A DNA stretch of 64,000 bases from Symbiodinium natans (lineage: Eukaryota; Sar; Dinophyceae; Suessiales; Symbiodiniaceae): contig CAJNDS010002363.1 in assembly GCA_905221605.1 (NCBI GenBank), forward strand, positions 403,138-467,137. Direction: 5' to 3'. Positions 42,451 to 53,972 of this stretch are shown in pieces (the first letter of the stretch is position 1; each line of letters starts with the position of its first letter). The translations under genes and the position numbers were made by a program. Under the pieces are notes generated by a model, which was not told the origin of the DNA, searched no databases, and saw nothing but the letters and a program-made list of their open reading frames with translations.

Positions 42451-43536
42451 GCTCTCAACTTAAAACATCCTTGCTAAGGAGGTTCCTCTTCCAAGGGGAT
42501 GTGGCTCGCAGTTCTTGACGGAGGTCTAGGGTTTAAGGTATATAACCCTAAACCCTAAACCCTAAACCCTAAACCCTACACCCTTAACCTATAGGGTTTT
42601 AGGGTTTTAGGGAACCCCAAGAAGATGGTCCAACGCCTCGCCTGTCTTCTTTCTGCGGCATCGTGGGCGGTTTAGTAGGTGCTTCCTCCAGAAAGATCGG
42701 GTTTGGTTAGGGTTCAGGTATTTTTTTTGTGCCACCCACGAAGCAGAGTGTCTTGCCGCCACCCGCACTGCGAAGCAGAGGGGTTGGGGTTGGTTTCGAT
42801 GCTCAGATCTTGAACGGTGTGTTGCATCTGCTGCCATCTGTCGCAATGTGTGTGGGTGATTTGATCGGACGGTGGGGCACTGGCTCTTGATCTAACCGCG
42901 CCCTTTACTTGGAATCCGGTTGCTCAGAGCCTCGGCTCAAGTTGGGTTTCGACTCTCGCCCTGGACCCTAAACCCTAAACCCTAAACCCTAAACCCTAAA
43001 CCCTAAACCCCAAACCATGGGATCCAAGGCTTGCTGGAGGCGCAACCTCACTTGGAGGGTTTAGGGTTTAGGGTTTAGGGTTGAGGGTTTAGGGTTGAGG
43101 GTTTAGGGTCTAGACCTCAGGCACACCCTGCAGAAGAGGACTAGGCTGGCCCCTTAAACCCTCCGAAGAAAATCTGACATGGGATCCTCTCACACCCAAT
43201 AAGGGAACATGTAACATATCTCAAGGGCCTAACCAGAGCAGACTGGATACAGGCCCAACATATCATCAACCAAGGAGAGGACAGTGTGCAACCACATTCT
43301 CAACCCTAAAACCCAAAAACCACTAATCACTGATTTGCCTGGGAAGGCCTCAGTCAAGCCCTGGTGATCAAGGCCTGTTTTACATCTAGAATCATGCCGG
43401 AACCCCTTCTGTCGCATTCGACACCTTGTGGAGGGAAATCTCAAAATCGTGATCGTATAGGTTGAGGGTTTAGTATCAATCCTTCAGAGTCTATCACGAA
43501 CCTTCCTGGGCCTTCCCGGCAAAAAAACCTTCTCCC

Positions 43537-43612
43537 CTACAGACAACCCTAAACCCTAAACCCTAAACCCTAAACCCTAAACCCTAAACCCTAAACCCTA
43601 AACCCTAAACCC
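43537..43612. repeat. CCCTAAA array, about 10 units
   Basis: Canonical; followed at 43729-43912 by a long G-rich block mixing TTTGGGG, TTTCGGG and TTCAGGG units. Confidence 0.95.
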
Positions 43613-44257
43613 TATCTTGGGGCCCTATCTTGGAGCATGCAAAACACGTAGCAGTGGCGAAGAGGAGGCCTTTGGCTTGGGTCGCATGGCGGAGGCAGCC
43701 TCGCAAAACTTGCTGGTCCTTTATAACGTTTAGGGTTTAGGGTTTGGGGTTTGGGGTTTGGGGTTTAGGGTTTCGGGTTTCGGGTTTGGGGTTTAGGGTT
43801 TCGGGTTTCGGGTTAGTTAGGGTTCAGGGTTCAGGGTTCAGGGTTCAGGGTTCAGGGTTCGGGGTTCAGGGTTCAGGGTTCAGGGTTTAGGGTTCAGGGT
43901 TTAGGGTTAGGGTTGGACCGAATTTTGGGGTCCTTAGGGTCCCTAGTAACCTAATTGTTCGGTCCCCTGGAAGTCTAGGGAAATCGTACAGAGTTTGTGT
44001 TTGGGGGCTAAGGTATACGTACCCTCCTTTCTCGACTCGGAACCTGCAAGGACTGGCTCCGCAGGTGATTCCGCAGGTGCGTTGCTATTTTGTGAGAAGT
44101 TTAGGGTTTAGGGTTTAGGGTTTAGGGTTTAGGGTTTAGGGCTCAGGCTTAGTGTGGACAGCCACTGGAGAATGTACTGCAGCCGGCTTGCAACTATCGG
44201 GGGTCAGGCAGCAATGGCAGAATCAAGGGGCGGTCCTGAATGCCCCCGGAAACCCAA

Positions 44258-44371
44258 CTTAGTAGCCCAGTAACCATACTAGAATAAGGGCACCCTTTTT
44301 TGGGTTGGTTACCTTGTAAGGGAACCTTGAACACCCCAAAAAAGGGCAAAGGGTACCCCTGGGCTACTAGG
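44258..44371. mobile_element. TE-A copy with 4-bp target duplication
   Basis: Ends CTTAGTAGCCCAG / CTGGGCTACTAGG, with CCAA at 44254-44257 and 44372-44375. The interior motif is ataagggcaccc...ttgggttggtta...aaagggcaaagggtacc. A minus-strand frame reads straight through it, but removing it also joins good frames. Confidence 0.8.
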
Positions 44372-45433
44372 CCAAACAAAGTCTCAGACCTCGACGGTTC
44401 GCTTTGCAACAAGATGGCAGCAGGTGAAGGTGCATTCTGGAACCCCGAAGGCTTGGGGGTTTAGGGTTTAGGGTTTAGGGTTTAGGGTTAAGGGTTTAGG
44501 GTTTAGGGTTTAGGGTGTAGGGTTTAGGGTGAGGCATCTCCAGGATCGAAGATCTATCAGGCTCATCTGGCTTATAAACGTTAAAGGGCACAGGGCTTCA
44601 GGATGCCCCGGGGCCCAGCAGCAGCCCGAGCAAAGCTCTTTTCAGCCCTAAACCCTAAACCCTAAACCCTAAACGCTAAACCCTAAACCCTAAACTCTAA
44701 ACCCTAAACCCTAAACCCTAAACCCTAAAACCGTCTCTTTTCAGCTCAGCCATACATCCCCGCGCGCGCGAGCTGCTCCACGACAGCTCCGACGTCCGAG
44801 CCGAACTGCGCCTCGAGCTCGGCCTGGACGGCGCCACCTTTCACCGGGAGGGTTTAGGGTTTAGGGTTTAGGGATTAGGGTTTAGGGTTTAGGGTTTAGG
44901 ATTTGGGGTTTAGGGTTTAGGGTTGAGGGTTTAGGGGTCAGCCCAAAGGTTGAGGTGCAGCTCCTCTTCTTCATTTTTGTTTGGCGGGGGGGGGGGGGGG
45001 GGAGGGAGGGTTGATACCAACAATTCCGAAAATAGAACTGTCTACATCTGATATCATCTGGTTCATATGCTCTTTCGCAGGCCACGACATACTCATGCGA
45101 CCCATAGAGCCCAATACCCCAAATCTCAGAATATGTACTAACTACTACTTCTCAAGGTATATACCTCATTGCAAGGTATTGGATACTACACCCTATACCC
45201 CCCCCCCCCCCAAGCCCTCAACCCTGAATCCTAAACCCTAAGCCCTAAACCCTAAATCCTAAACCCCAAGCCTCCTGCCCGCTGTCCTTCTGCGGTTTCC
45301 CAACGGTTGGGAGTGGTTGAGTTATTTCTTTGGTGTGAAAGGGTTTGGGGTTTAGGGGTTTAGGGTTTAGGATTTAGGGGTTCAGGGTTCAGGGTTCAGG
45401 GTTGTTAAAAAGGGTTTGGGGCTTAGGGTATGG

Positions 45434-45607
45434 ATGCTGTGTGCAAGCGGACACGACGAACCAGAGCCGTGCAACCCGGCGACTATCCCCAATGAACCTG
45501 GTGCACAACACCAGCACCAAGTGCCCAGCATGATGCCCTTTGAAAGACGACTTCTCTTCCTAACATTTGTTAACCCCACCCCAACAAAAATAAATAAATA
45601 CATATAA
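45434..45607 (+). CDS. ORF, 57 residues, Pro-rich
   Basis: ATG at 45434: MLCASGHDEPEPCNPATIPN, later HQHQVPSMMPFERRLLFLTF, to TAA. A 120-residue minus-strand frame overlaps (45744-45382). Confidence 0.3.
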   Translation: MLCASGHDEPEPCNPATIPNEPGAQHQHQVPSMMPFERRLLFLTFVNPTPTKINKYI

Positions 45608-46103
45608 CACATTCTTCCTTTGAGGGTCATGTAGTGTAAAATAATCCCTACATTACCTACATAATCCCCAAAAACTCCAGTCAAAAGGATGTTGTAGAGA
45701 TTGAAATCTCTGTATTTGGGTGGAATTCTTCGCGGTAGGGTCAACTAAGCTCCTAAGCCGTCCTGGTTAAGGGTATAGGGTTACTGCAGCCACATGACCA
45801 TGACGACGGGAGGCTTCCACATACTGAGCTCGAAGAGCCTGCCCCGGGAGAAGACTGACCCCGAACCCTAAACCCTAAACCCTATACTAGCTCTTGGCGG
45901 AACTAGGCACCACAGACCGCCCCAAAGAATACTACACGTCAAAGGGTTGTAAATATCGGGCACCTATATAAATTTTCCCAGTTCCCGACTGAGAAACAGG
46001 AATGATTTTGATTTGGCTAGGGTTCTTGACTTCCGTTGCATCTAAGGTTCGCTCTTGTTAAACAAACTATACTGCCCTCAGCCCCTCAGTGTTGAGGCAA
46101 CAT

Positions 46104-46286
46104 TTATGAAGAGGGCGTCACAGCCGGGATTTTGGTCCAAAAGCTTATTTTCAATGCACGAATTCCAGTAGTTTTGGCTGTCTGGAGGCTGACAGTCCAA
46201 AAACGGGGGGTGTCAGTACCGGAAAATTCCGGCAGGAATGTCCCAAGTATGGTTTTGGGAGAACTCCTGTTGCAAGCTCTCTTCAA
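46104..46286 (-). CDS. ORF, 60 residues
   Basis: RACNRSSPKTILGTFLPEFS, LQTAKTTGIRALKISFWTKI, TAA; starts beside a telomeric tract, no ATG. Confidence 0.3.
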   Translation of the reverse strand: MKRACNRSSPKTILGTFLPEFSGTDTPRFWTVSLQTAKTTGIRALKISFWTKIPAVTPSS

Positions 46287-46728
46287 ACCCTAAACCCTAA
46301 ACCCTAAACCCTAGTTAAATCCTGAACCCTAAACGGTGTAGGGTTTAGGGTGTAGGGTTTTGAATATTTGTACTACGAAGAACGATTTTCCAGGCCCAAA
46401 GCTCCGGGAAGCCGCCGATTCGCGTGCTTACATTGTGCTAGTTTAGGGCTTAGGTTTAGGGTTTAGGGTTTAGAGTTTAGGGTTTAGGGTTTAGGGTACA
46501 ACCAACGAATTTCCCAACATGAGGGGGCCCTACATCGTTTAAGGCATCTCCCTGACTTGAGGTTGATGAAATGGGGTGTTGGGCTTCAGCTTTAGAAGGG
46601 TTTAAGCAATACAAGCATTTAGGGCTTAAGGTTTGAAGGGTTTAGGTTCTTAAGGTTTAGGGAAATCAAAGACCACAACGCCTAACACAACTGGCATGGG
46701 GCACAGTCGGGCTGCCGGCTCAAGAAGG

Positions 46729-47014
46729 TACTTGGAGGTTCATGGTACTCATTAACCAATGATACCTGTACTTATAACCCACTTATAGGCCCCTTTAAGT
46801 GCCCTAATATGGCTATATTGCACAGTTAGAAGTGGAGTTATAACAGAAAAGAGTGGATTTTGTAGACCTTCCTCTTCGGTATACGCAGAACTCCGAATGG
46901 GCACTGTACTTGGAGGCTCGTGGGTCCTTATAAGTACGCCATATGTATTTGCCCTAACAAGGTTCTAACCGTAGCTGCCCTTCTTCTAACCCTACTTGTA
47001 GCTACCCATGAGCC
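46729..47014. mobile_element. Two TE-C copies side by side
   Basis: The first runs from ggtacttggaggttcatgg at 46729 and loses its right end near 46855. The second (46909-47014) runs tacttggaggctcgtgggt...agctacccatgagcctccc. Confidence 0.65.
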
Positions 47015-47125
47015 TCCCAGCAAACCCTAAACCCAAACCCAAAGGATCGCTTGAAGGTGCTCATGGTGCTAGCCCTAAACCCTAAACCCTAAACCCTAAA
47101 CCCTAAACCCTAAACCCTAAACCCT

Positions 47126-47219
47126 AAGCCGAAAGGGTAGGAGAAGAGAACGGAAGCCGACAAGCGATGGCCTCATTGCCCACCAAGTCCCGGAGCGTCT
47201 GGCCCAGGTCCTTGGCCGG
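47126..47219 (-). CDS. Exon candidate
   Basis: PAKDLGQTLRDLVGNEAIAC, RLPFSSPTLSA; telomeric tracts on both sides. Confidence 0.4.
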
Positions 47220-47485
47220 GTTTCAAGATCCTAAACCCCAAACCCTAAACCCTAACCCCTAAACCCTAAACCCGAAGCCCTAAACCCCGAACCCTAGACT
47301 TACCCTAAACCCCAAACCCTTTTGCACAGCCCTAAACCTTCGACCCTCAAGGCCAGGATAATAGCTTTTTAGGGTTTAGGGTTTAGGGCTTCTCCAAGCA
47401 CAAGAAGAACTGACATGACCTATGTGCGATTTTGAGCCTAAGATTTCTGGGCACGTGGGACTTCAGCCTGCCAGAAGTAAGACCA

Positions 47486-47657
47486 ACCTGAAACAATAGA
47501 ACACGCACAGAACAATCAACGATTTAACTCACAGCATTCAAGTAAGTATTCCAGCGCAAGACGGTGTTTTGAACTATCTTCAACTTTGTACGACAACAAA
47601 CAGCATACTCTCAGGATTCAATTTGTGGTTTCGGTTGAACAACAGGTGACAGTTTAA
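47486..47657 (+). CDS. Terminal exon candidate
   Basis: About 55 open codons in a 370-bp stretch free of telomeric repeats, ending TAA at 47655 (segments NQRFNSQHSSKYSSARRC and HTLRIQFVVSVEQQVTV). No ATG found; preceded by ...AGTAAG. Confidence 0.4.
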
Positions 47658-47812
47658 GTGAAAGAAAAGGACACACAAAAATGATCTCACAAGCTTGGGA
47701 ATCCGCCACAAATAAATTCTTTTCCGAAGGAGAGATGGCCTTAGGGGCTTGGGGGTTTGGGGGGATTAGGGTTTAGGGTTTAGGGTTTAGGGTTTAGGGT
47801 TTAGGGTTTAGG

Positions 47813-47893
47813 CCCTGAATTGAGCGTGGGCACGGGCACGTGTTCGACGCCGTTGGCGGCCGCGTCGAGAGCTGCGCGCCAGGAGGCAACCTT
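47813..47893 (-). CDS. Exon candidate
   Basis: VASWRAALDAAANGVEHVPV, PTLNSG after a CCCAAG acceptor; telomeric array adjacent. Confidence 0.35.
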
Positions 47894-48002
47894 GGGCCCC
47901 AAAAACCCTGGTTTTTGGGCCTAAAGCCCCCCTTCTTTTGGGTTTAGGGTTTAGGGTTTAGGGTTCAGGGTTCAGGGTTTAGGGTTTATGGCAAGGTGGG
48001 GC

Positions 48003-48140
48003 ATGGTGTGTCTCCTCAAAGAACACACAAAGACCCATGAACTCTCAAGTGTCCGTGTCAACCCAAACCCCTCGACTGCTTCACAAGCCCCGGACTCCGG
48101 CGAGGTAGAAGTGGGATGGGCAGGGAAAGTGGCTGAGTAG
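48003..48140 (+). CDS. Small ORF, 45 residues
   Basis: ATG at 48003 to TAG at 48138-48140: MVCLLKEHTKTHELSSVRV... ends GWAGKVAE. A longer minus-strand frame (48304-47972) overlaps it; I prefer the plus reading on composition only. Confidence 0.35.
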   Translation: MVCLLKEHTKTHELSSVRVNPNPSTASQAPDSGEVEVGWAGKVAE

Positions 48141-48388
48141 CTTCGCGTCCTAGGGGAAACGAAAAGAAGACTAAATGTTATAACTGTTGGGCTACGCCGG
48201 CGATTCTCAACGGCGTGGGAACCGTCAATGGACCTGCAGCAGAACCATCTGGCGAACTGGCGAACTCTGTCTGACAAAGGCTCACCACACTGCACGCGGC
48301 GCACGTACAGTTACATTCTCCCCTTGTAGTCCTTATGTAAAAAAAGGGTACTAACTACTCGAACTACTCCTCCTATGTTATTCACAAG

Positions 48389-48480
48389 GTTCGGGCTAGC
48401 TTCGGCTTCACTGGACTCAAACTACAGCGGAACGTTTTCCCACCCAATACGAGGAGTACGGTCTAGGAGTTTGTTTCGGC
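48389..48480 (+). CDS. Terminal exon candidate with upstream branch-site motif
   Basis: After ...TTATTCACAAG, 25 codons (VRASFGFTGLKLQRNVFPPN) run to TAG. TACTAAC occurs at 48349-48355, about 35 nt upstream, a good branch-point match. Confidence 0.35.
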
Positions 48481-48508
48481 TCTCACACTCGCGCAAGGCA
48501 GGCGAGGG

Positions 48509-48725
48509 TTTAGGGTAGGGTTTAGGGTTTAGGGTTTAGGGTTTAGGGTTTAGGGTTTAGGGTTTAGGGTTTAGGGTTTAGGGTTTAGGGTTTAGGGTTT
48601 AGGGCTTAGGGCTTAGGGCTTAGGGTTTAGGGTTTAGGGTTTAGGGTTTAGGGTTTAGGGTTTGGGGCCAAAGTTTAGGGTGTAGGGTTTAGGATTTAGG
48701 GTTTAGGGCTTGGGGTTTAGGGTCT
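48509..48725. repeat. TTTAGGG array, about 22 units plus variants
   Basis: Includes three CTTAGGG units in the middle and degenerate units at the end. Confidence 0.95.
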
Positions 48726-48794
48726 TCACGAGTCTGTTGGTCCAGGCAGCTTTGGCATCCGGCGCTGTAAAGGGGAGTTTGCCCTGAAAAGCGC

Positions 48795-48946
48795 AGCTCA
48801 AGGGACTAGAGGAGGGACCCTTGCAAGGGACCGTAGGGGTTGTTTAGGGGTTACTTAGCGGCTACTTAGGTATAGAAAGGGGCCATATAGGGGTTGTATA
48901 GGGGAACAAGCCCTGCTTATGCCCCTTGAGTAGCACATGGGGGGCC
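48795..48946. mobile_element. TE-R copy
   Basis: Shares ctcaagggacta..ggagggaccctt and the following 'gggaac..taggggt' text with the copy at 57597. The far end reads atgccccttgag. Confidence 0.65.
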
Positions 48947-48988
48947 TAAGCCCCATGCCTTGCTATGAAAGACTGCTAGTATAAGAGG

Positions 48989-49082
48989 GATAGGGTTTAG
49001 GGTTTAGGGTTTAGGGTTTAGGGTTTAGGGTTTAGGGTTTAGGGTTTAGGGTTTAGGGTTTAGGGTTTAGGGTTTAGGGTTA
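48989..49082. repeat. TTTAGGG array, about 13 units
   Basis: Begins inside a truncated TE-D right arm and abuts the 49080-49361 ORF. Confidence 0.95.
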
Positions 49083-49361
49083 CCCTAAAATCGCAAGCCA
49101 TGCGGTGTGCTCACATGACTGGAACCCATCGTTGGACTGTGAGGTTTCTTGACCCGAAACCCTAAACACCCTAAACCCCAAACCCTCATACCCTAAACCG
49201 ACTTTTGAAAAGCTCAGCGAGACCCTGTGCTCCCTAATGGTGGCCCTGCCCGCACCAGCCAAGTCATCTTGAACATCTGGCTTTATGTACCAGATCAAGT
49301 GGTGTTGCGCTATGTTGCGCTGCTGAAACAAAATGTGCGTCACTATGAAGCCCGGAGACAT
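49080..49361 (-). CDS. ORF of 93 residues with telomere-coded middle
   Basis: ATG at 49361: MSPGFIVTHILFQQRNIAQH, then WYIKPDVQDDLAGAGRAT. Residues about 56-68 are encoded by degenerate telomeric repeat (GYEGLGFRVFR) that could instead be a GT-AG intron of about 40 nt. After it, QSNDGFQSCEHTAWLAIL and TAA. Confidence 0.4.
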   Translation of the reverse strand: MSPGFIVTHILFQQRNIAQHHLIWYIKPDVQDDLAGAGRATIREHRVSLSFSKVGLGYEGLGFRVFRVSGQETSQSNDGFQSCEHTAWLAILG

Positions 49362-49453
49362 CGGTTGTGGCTTCCTTTGTGTTAGTTGCGGGCACCATCT
49401 ACGCTCTAAGCCGTAGAGCCGTTTTGGATGCCACCCGAATTGGTGTCAGAAAC
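49348..49453 (+). CDS. Exon candidate with hydrophobic segment
   Basis: SPETSVVASFVLVAGTIYAL, SRRAVLDATRIGV. Confidence 0.3.
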
Positions 49454-49552
49454 CCTATCCTACTATGATTCCCATTACGGTAAAATGAACCATTAACACT
49501 TTTCGGGTTCCTGTGGTCCCCATGGTAACTGGGGTCCAAGACTTCCATCCAA

Positions 49553-49672
49553 CCCGAAACCCGAAACCCGAAACCCGAAACCCGAAACCCTAAACCCTAA
49601 ACCCTAAACCCTAAACCCTAAACCCTAAACCCTAAACCCTAAACCCTAAACCCTAAACCCTAAACCCTAAAA
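49553..49672. repeat. CCCGAAA then CCCTAAA array
   Basis: Five CCCGAAA units followed by about 12 canonical units. A G-rich array (49788-49915) follows 115 bp later in opposite orientation. Confidence 0.95.
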
Positions 49673-50202
49673 CGATCCAAGCCACAAGGAGCACCGCTTC
49701 GGCGATGCTCTGGTCGCCAGTGGCCACGACCTCTCTCTCGCCTCAGGTCTACATCTTTTTTAGCACAGTAGCCATATTAGAACAAAGGTTTAGGGTTTAG
49801 GGTTTAGGGTTTAGGGTTTAGGGTTTAGGGTTTAGGGTTTAGGGTTTAGGGTTTAGGGTTTAGGGTTTAGGGGTTTAGGGTTGGGGTTTAGGGTTTGGAG
49901 TTTGGGGTTTGGGGTTAGTAGTCCAGTAACCATATTGCAATAAGGGTTCAGGGTTTAGGGTTTAGCGTTTTGGGGTCCTTTATCTATGGCGGCCTCTTAT
50001 GTAGGGTACCCCCAAGAGGGCCCTAAGTTTGAGAACTGACCATTTGGTCACTTCGCCAAAATGTCCTTACTACAAGTCAGCCCCTATTAGAAGTGACCAT
50101 GACAATTCCTAGGAGCTCTTGCAAGCTACTTGCAGAACCCTAAGCCCTGTAAACTCTATAAACCGATAGAGTACACTTCAAAAAGTTGGAACATCTTTCT
50201 CC

Positions 50203-50298
50203 CTAAACCCTAAACCCTAAACCCTAAACCCTAAACCCTAAACCCTAAACCCTAAACCCTAAACCCTAAACCCTAAACCCTAAACCCTAAACCCTAAA
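50203..50298. repeat. CCCTAAA array, about 14 units
   Basis: Opposite orientation to the array at 49788-49915. Confidence 0.95.
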
Positions 50299-50369
50299 GG
50301 CATACTCAAGGGACTCATAGCTCGAATCATCCTTAAGCCATGTTCCAACTTTCTGGAGTTTACTGTACT

Positions 50370-50475
50370 TGGTAGCCCAGAAACCATATTCTAATAAGGG
50401 CGCCCTTTTTGGGTTGGTTATTCTATAAGGGAAGCTTGAACCAAAAAAAAGGGAAAAGGGTACCACTGGGCTACC
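50370..50475. mobile_element. TE-A copy
   Basis: Begins ggtagcccagaaaccat and ends ggtaccactgggctacc, with the same interior as the 44258 copy. No clear target duplication. Confidence 0.75.
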
Positions 50476-50548
50476 CAGTGTAAGCCTCCATAAATTAACC
50501 CTGAGGCCTCAATGCCCCCAAACCCCAAACCCTAAACCCTAAATCCAA

Positions 50549-50647
50549 GCAGCACTGCTCCAAGAAGCTGCGCATCTCCTCACGCGGAATGGCGGACGCC
50601 ACGACAAAAACCGGGCGTCTCGGATCCAACACCTTTGATTTCATGGC
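50549..50647 (-). CDS. N-terminal exon candidate
   Basis: MKSKVLDPRRPVFVVASAIP, REEMRSFLEQCCL, donor into a telomeric tract. The plus strand is also open here. Confidence 0.35.
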
Positions 50648-50793
50648 TGGTTTAGGGTTTAGGGTTTAGGGTTTAGGGCTTAGGGTTTAGGGTTTAGGGC
50701 TGTTTAGGGTTTAGGGTTTAGGGTGACAAGGATTTGAGGGTGTAGGGCCCAAAGGGATTCCGCATCTGCTCGCAGTAGAAGTCTTCGGCTAGA

Positions 50794-50929
50794 CTTCGTT
50801 GTCCAGTATCCCAAGGGAACTAAAGGTTAACCGGAGCATGTAGAGAAAATTTATAAAAATAGGGTTTAGGGTTTAGGGTTTAGGGTTTAGGGTTTAGGGT
50901 AAAACAAAGTTACCCACTCTACTACAAAG
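50794..50929. mobile_element. TE-H copy 4, carrying a telomeric insert
   Basis: Ends cttcgttgtcc / ctctactacaaag, with TAGA duplicated at 50790-50793 and 50930-50933. About 40 bp of TTTAGGG repeats (roughly 50861-50901) replace the centre, where other copies have a ggttaacc hairpin. Confidence 0.8.
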
Positions 50930-51165
50930 TAGAAAGGTGTAGCCAGGATCTCCAAGAGGTCACGTCAATGCACGGGAGACGAATGCCTTGATCCCCGACA
51001 CATCTTGACTCGTCGAGAGAGTAGGGTTTAGGGTATAGGGTTTAGGGTTTAGGGTTTAGGGTTCAGGGTTAAGGGTTCAGGGTTCAGGTTTAGGGCTTAG
51101 GGCTTAGGGCTTGGGGCTTGGGGCTTGGGGCTTGGGGCTTGGGGCTTAGGGCTTAGGGCTTAGGG

Positions 51166-51393
51166 TTTAATGTTGACTTCACATTAATGATTCCCGCTAC
51201 AATAATGTAACCCCCCACAATTATAAAATCCAGCCCGGAATATTTTTTTTTTACGGGCGTGGTGCTACTACCTAATACTAAAACTAATAGTACGTCCTAC
51301 CAGGATTTAGGCGAATATAATTGAGGAGGCCCTGGCCGGAGAGATTGATCAATCAAGGGGGGGGTTTATGAATGCGAAGTCAACATTAGGGTT
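51166..51393. mobile_element. TE-S, inverted-repeat element embedded in telomeric DNA
   Basis: Ends ttaatgttgacttcacatt / aatgcgaagtcaacattagg. TTTAGGG-type repeats lie directly on both sides (51022-51165 and 51390-51425), so it seems to have inserted into a telomeric array. Interior AT-rich; no coding frame seen. Confidence 0.7.
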
Positions 51394-51423
51394 TAGGGTT
51401 TAGGGTTTAGGGTTTAGGGTTTC

Positions 51424-51560
51424 GGGTCAGTTGCCAATGCAGGCCGCGCACCGTGGCCTGGCCGTCAGGTGCCATGAGCTCCAGGGAGGTTACCTGAACC
51501 TGAGCTGCGGGGGAAAGCCTTCTGAGGGCCCCCCCCTGGCTGCATTCAGCTTTCAGAGGG
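51424..51560 (-). CDS. Exon candidate, 44 codons
   Basis: RRLSPAAQVQVTSLELMAPD, GQATVRGLHWQLTR, between two telomeric arrays. The plus strand is open too. Confidence 0.35.
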
Positions 51561-51660
51561 TTTAGGGTTTAGGGTTTAGGGTTTAGGGTTTAGGGTTTGG
51601 GGTTTGGGGTTTGGGGTTTGGGGTTTGGGGTTTGGGGTTTGGGGTTTAGGGTTTAGGGTT

Positions 51661-51760
51661 TGGATGTTCCCCTTGTACTACCAGTCGATAATAGGGCTTA
51701 TCATCGGGGCTACTTATAATCCCTAGTAAGGACTGTCAGTATAAGGGGGAACATCCCAAG
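51661..51760. mobile_element. TE-D copy bordering a telomeric array
   Basis: ggatgttccccttgtactaccag...ctgtcagtataagggggaacatccc; the left end merges into TTTAGGG repeats. Half-copies also occur at 31419-31470, 25284-25320 and 48966-48990. Confidence 0.75.
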
Positions 51761-52561
51761 GCAAACCTTCTGAAAGTTCTCTCTAAGCCAGGTGGCCCGG
51801 CGTTTTCTGCGGCCAGTTCCTTTTGGGACGGCCTATGATGGGTTTGCCTGGGTTTAGGGTTTAGGGTTTAGGGTCTAGGGTTTTAATGCATGCTTCTCTC
51901 TCTTGTTTTTCTCGGTGTTGCTCAGTGGTAAAAAGGATTCCAGAAGCTGAGAAGTAAGGGGCTAACCCTAAAGCCTAACCCCTAAGCCCTAAGCCGTAAA
52001 CCCTAAACAGGCTAAACCCTTAAACCGGCGAAACCCTCTTCAACCGCGGATAGGGACTCCTGTGTGCGAGGTCGGGGCGAGGTAGAACCTGAGGGTTTAG
52101 GGTTCGCGATCAGGGTTCAGGGTTCAGGGTTCAGGGTTCAGGGTTCAGGGGTTAGGGGTTGGGGTTTAGGGTTTAGGGTTTAGGGTTTCAGTTCAGGGAT
52201 TAGGGCTCTTAGGGCTTCGGGTTTAAACCTTAAGCCAGTCCCAGAAGGTGACTGGGTTCAGGGTGGCGAGTGGGTTCCGATTCTTGGCTGCACTCAGGGT
52301 AGCTATAAATTCAACTTTTAGCTGCCTTACTAAGAAACCCAATAAACCCAAAAAAGGTAAGGATCTAAAGTTACGGTAAAGTACCACAAAGGATTCATGG
52401 CATCCCAATCTAGAAACTTATTCTTGCCACCCGTCTAGGAAAAGCTTCACGGAGCTACTGCTTGCTTGACTGAATCCCGGAGCCCAAACTCAGATTTGTG
52501 CAGGCCCACACGCATCTCATTGCCTCCCCTTGCAAAGAGCCAACCAAAATCAACTGACATC

Positions 52562-52680
52562 CTAAACCCTAAACCCTAAACCCTAAACCCTAAACCCTAA
52601 ACCCTAAACCCTAAACCCTAAACCCTAAACCCTAAACCCTAAACCCTAAACCCTAAACCTTAAACCTTAAACCCAAACCC
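52562..52680. repeat. CCCTAAA array, about 15 units
   Basis: Canonical, with CCTTAAA units at the right end. Confidence 0.95.
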
Positions 52681-53045
52681 TAAAGGAATGAGACTCCTCC
52701 TACACAACCGACCCCCACCTTAACTTAAAACTTAAACCTGCAGAACCCCAATTAAACCCTCAACAACCCTAAACCCTAAACCCTCACCCTTCTCTGACGC
52801 AGTGTCCCCAAGCCCTCCTATCCCTCCAATGTGGTCTGCAACTTAGGCATCAACCTCCATGTCTCCTCCCCCGATGGGCCGAGTTGAGGATTGGGGGACG
52901 GGGGTTAGGGCTTAGGGTTTAGGCCTAAAGGGACCAAACAAAGACCTATGACCTCGTGTAATCGTTTGGTGGAGGTATGGGCAATTTCTTGTCGGACATT
53001 GCCGGAGGAGACTTTCCCAGCACGCCCAACGCTTTCTGCTAAACC

Positions 53046-53160
53046 CTATAAACCCTAAACCCCAAACCCCACCCTAAACCCTAAACCCTAAACCCTAAAC
53101 CCTAAACCCTAAACCCTAAACCCTAAACCCTAAACCCTAAACCCTAAACCCTAAACCCCA
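53046..53160. repeat. CCCTAAA array, about 14 units
   Basis: Adjoins a minus-strand exon-like stretch (53161-53235, segment EACRAGPGVTWLRGPEG). Confidence 0.95.
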
Positions 53161-53875
53161 AGCCCTCCGGGCCGCGGAGCCACGTCACCCCTGGCCCAGC
53201 TCTGCAGGCCTCTCCGCTCGCAAACTGCAAGATGGCTCAAGGCTTCAGAAGGCTTGGAGATTGGTGCAGACGTTAGAGGCATCTAGGGCTTTTTGTTTGC
53301 AGGTTCTCTTTTGGGGGGGTTGCTCGATAGGAGTCACGAAGTAAGGTGTTGGGGCTACGTAAGGTTCGTATGACACTGGTCGGCTGCCCGGCCACGGTGT
53401 TTTAGGGACCCATAGTTCAAAATTGCGCAGCTCTCATGATCAAGGGACCTCTGATCAAGAGGGAACCGAACAATGACCCTGTGCTGGGGTGGGCGAAGGG
53501 TTTTAGGGCTTAGGGTTCCGCAAGCCCTTTGCAACCAACCTAGACCCTAAGCCCAAAGCCAAGCCCTGAACTTAGACCAGTTCTGAAATGGTGGGAGGGT
53601 TTCACTGAAAGACTACTTCGACTCGTATGTGCATGGGCAGCCTTCGATCTGGCTTGGAGGCTCTAAGGATCCATATAAGTACAAAAGAAGGTAAAACAAG
53701 AATCCTACCTAAAGCCCTATTGAGTAGTCGTAAGTAGGGCAAGTACGCTGACAGCCTTATTTGGGGTACGCATCGCCTTACTAAAAAGTGCCCATGCAAC
53801 TTCAAGTACTCAAAACCCTAAACCCTAAACCCTAAACCCTAGGCCCTACTTAAACCCCAAGAGTGAAGATTTTGG

Positions 53876-53972
53876 CTTACGTGTCTTGGCGCTTGCGGCC
53901 CGGCTTAGGAATTGCGTGTCACCCGCCAAGCCCGTCAGACAGCTTAGTGAAGGGCTTGCTCGGCACTGTCTA
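53876..53972 (-). CDS. Exon candidate
   Basis: RASPSLSCLTGLAGDTQFLS, RAASAKT, canonical GTAAGC donor. Confidence 0.35.

Larger units (their letters stand above)
42450..46100. other. Repeat-rich stretch with only weak coding signals
   Basis: Telomeric blocks of both orientations every 200-600 bp, TE-A at 44258, a G-run at 44986-45002 and small overlapping frames. Minus-strand blocks around TE-A (44412-44372 and 44257-44194) join when the element is removed. Confidence 0.45.
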
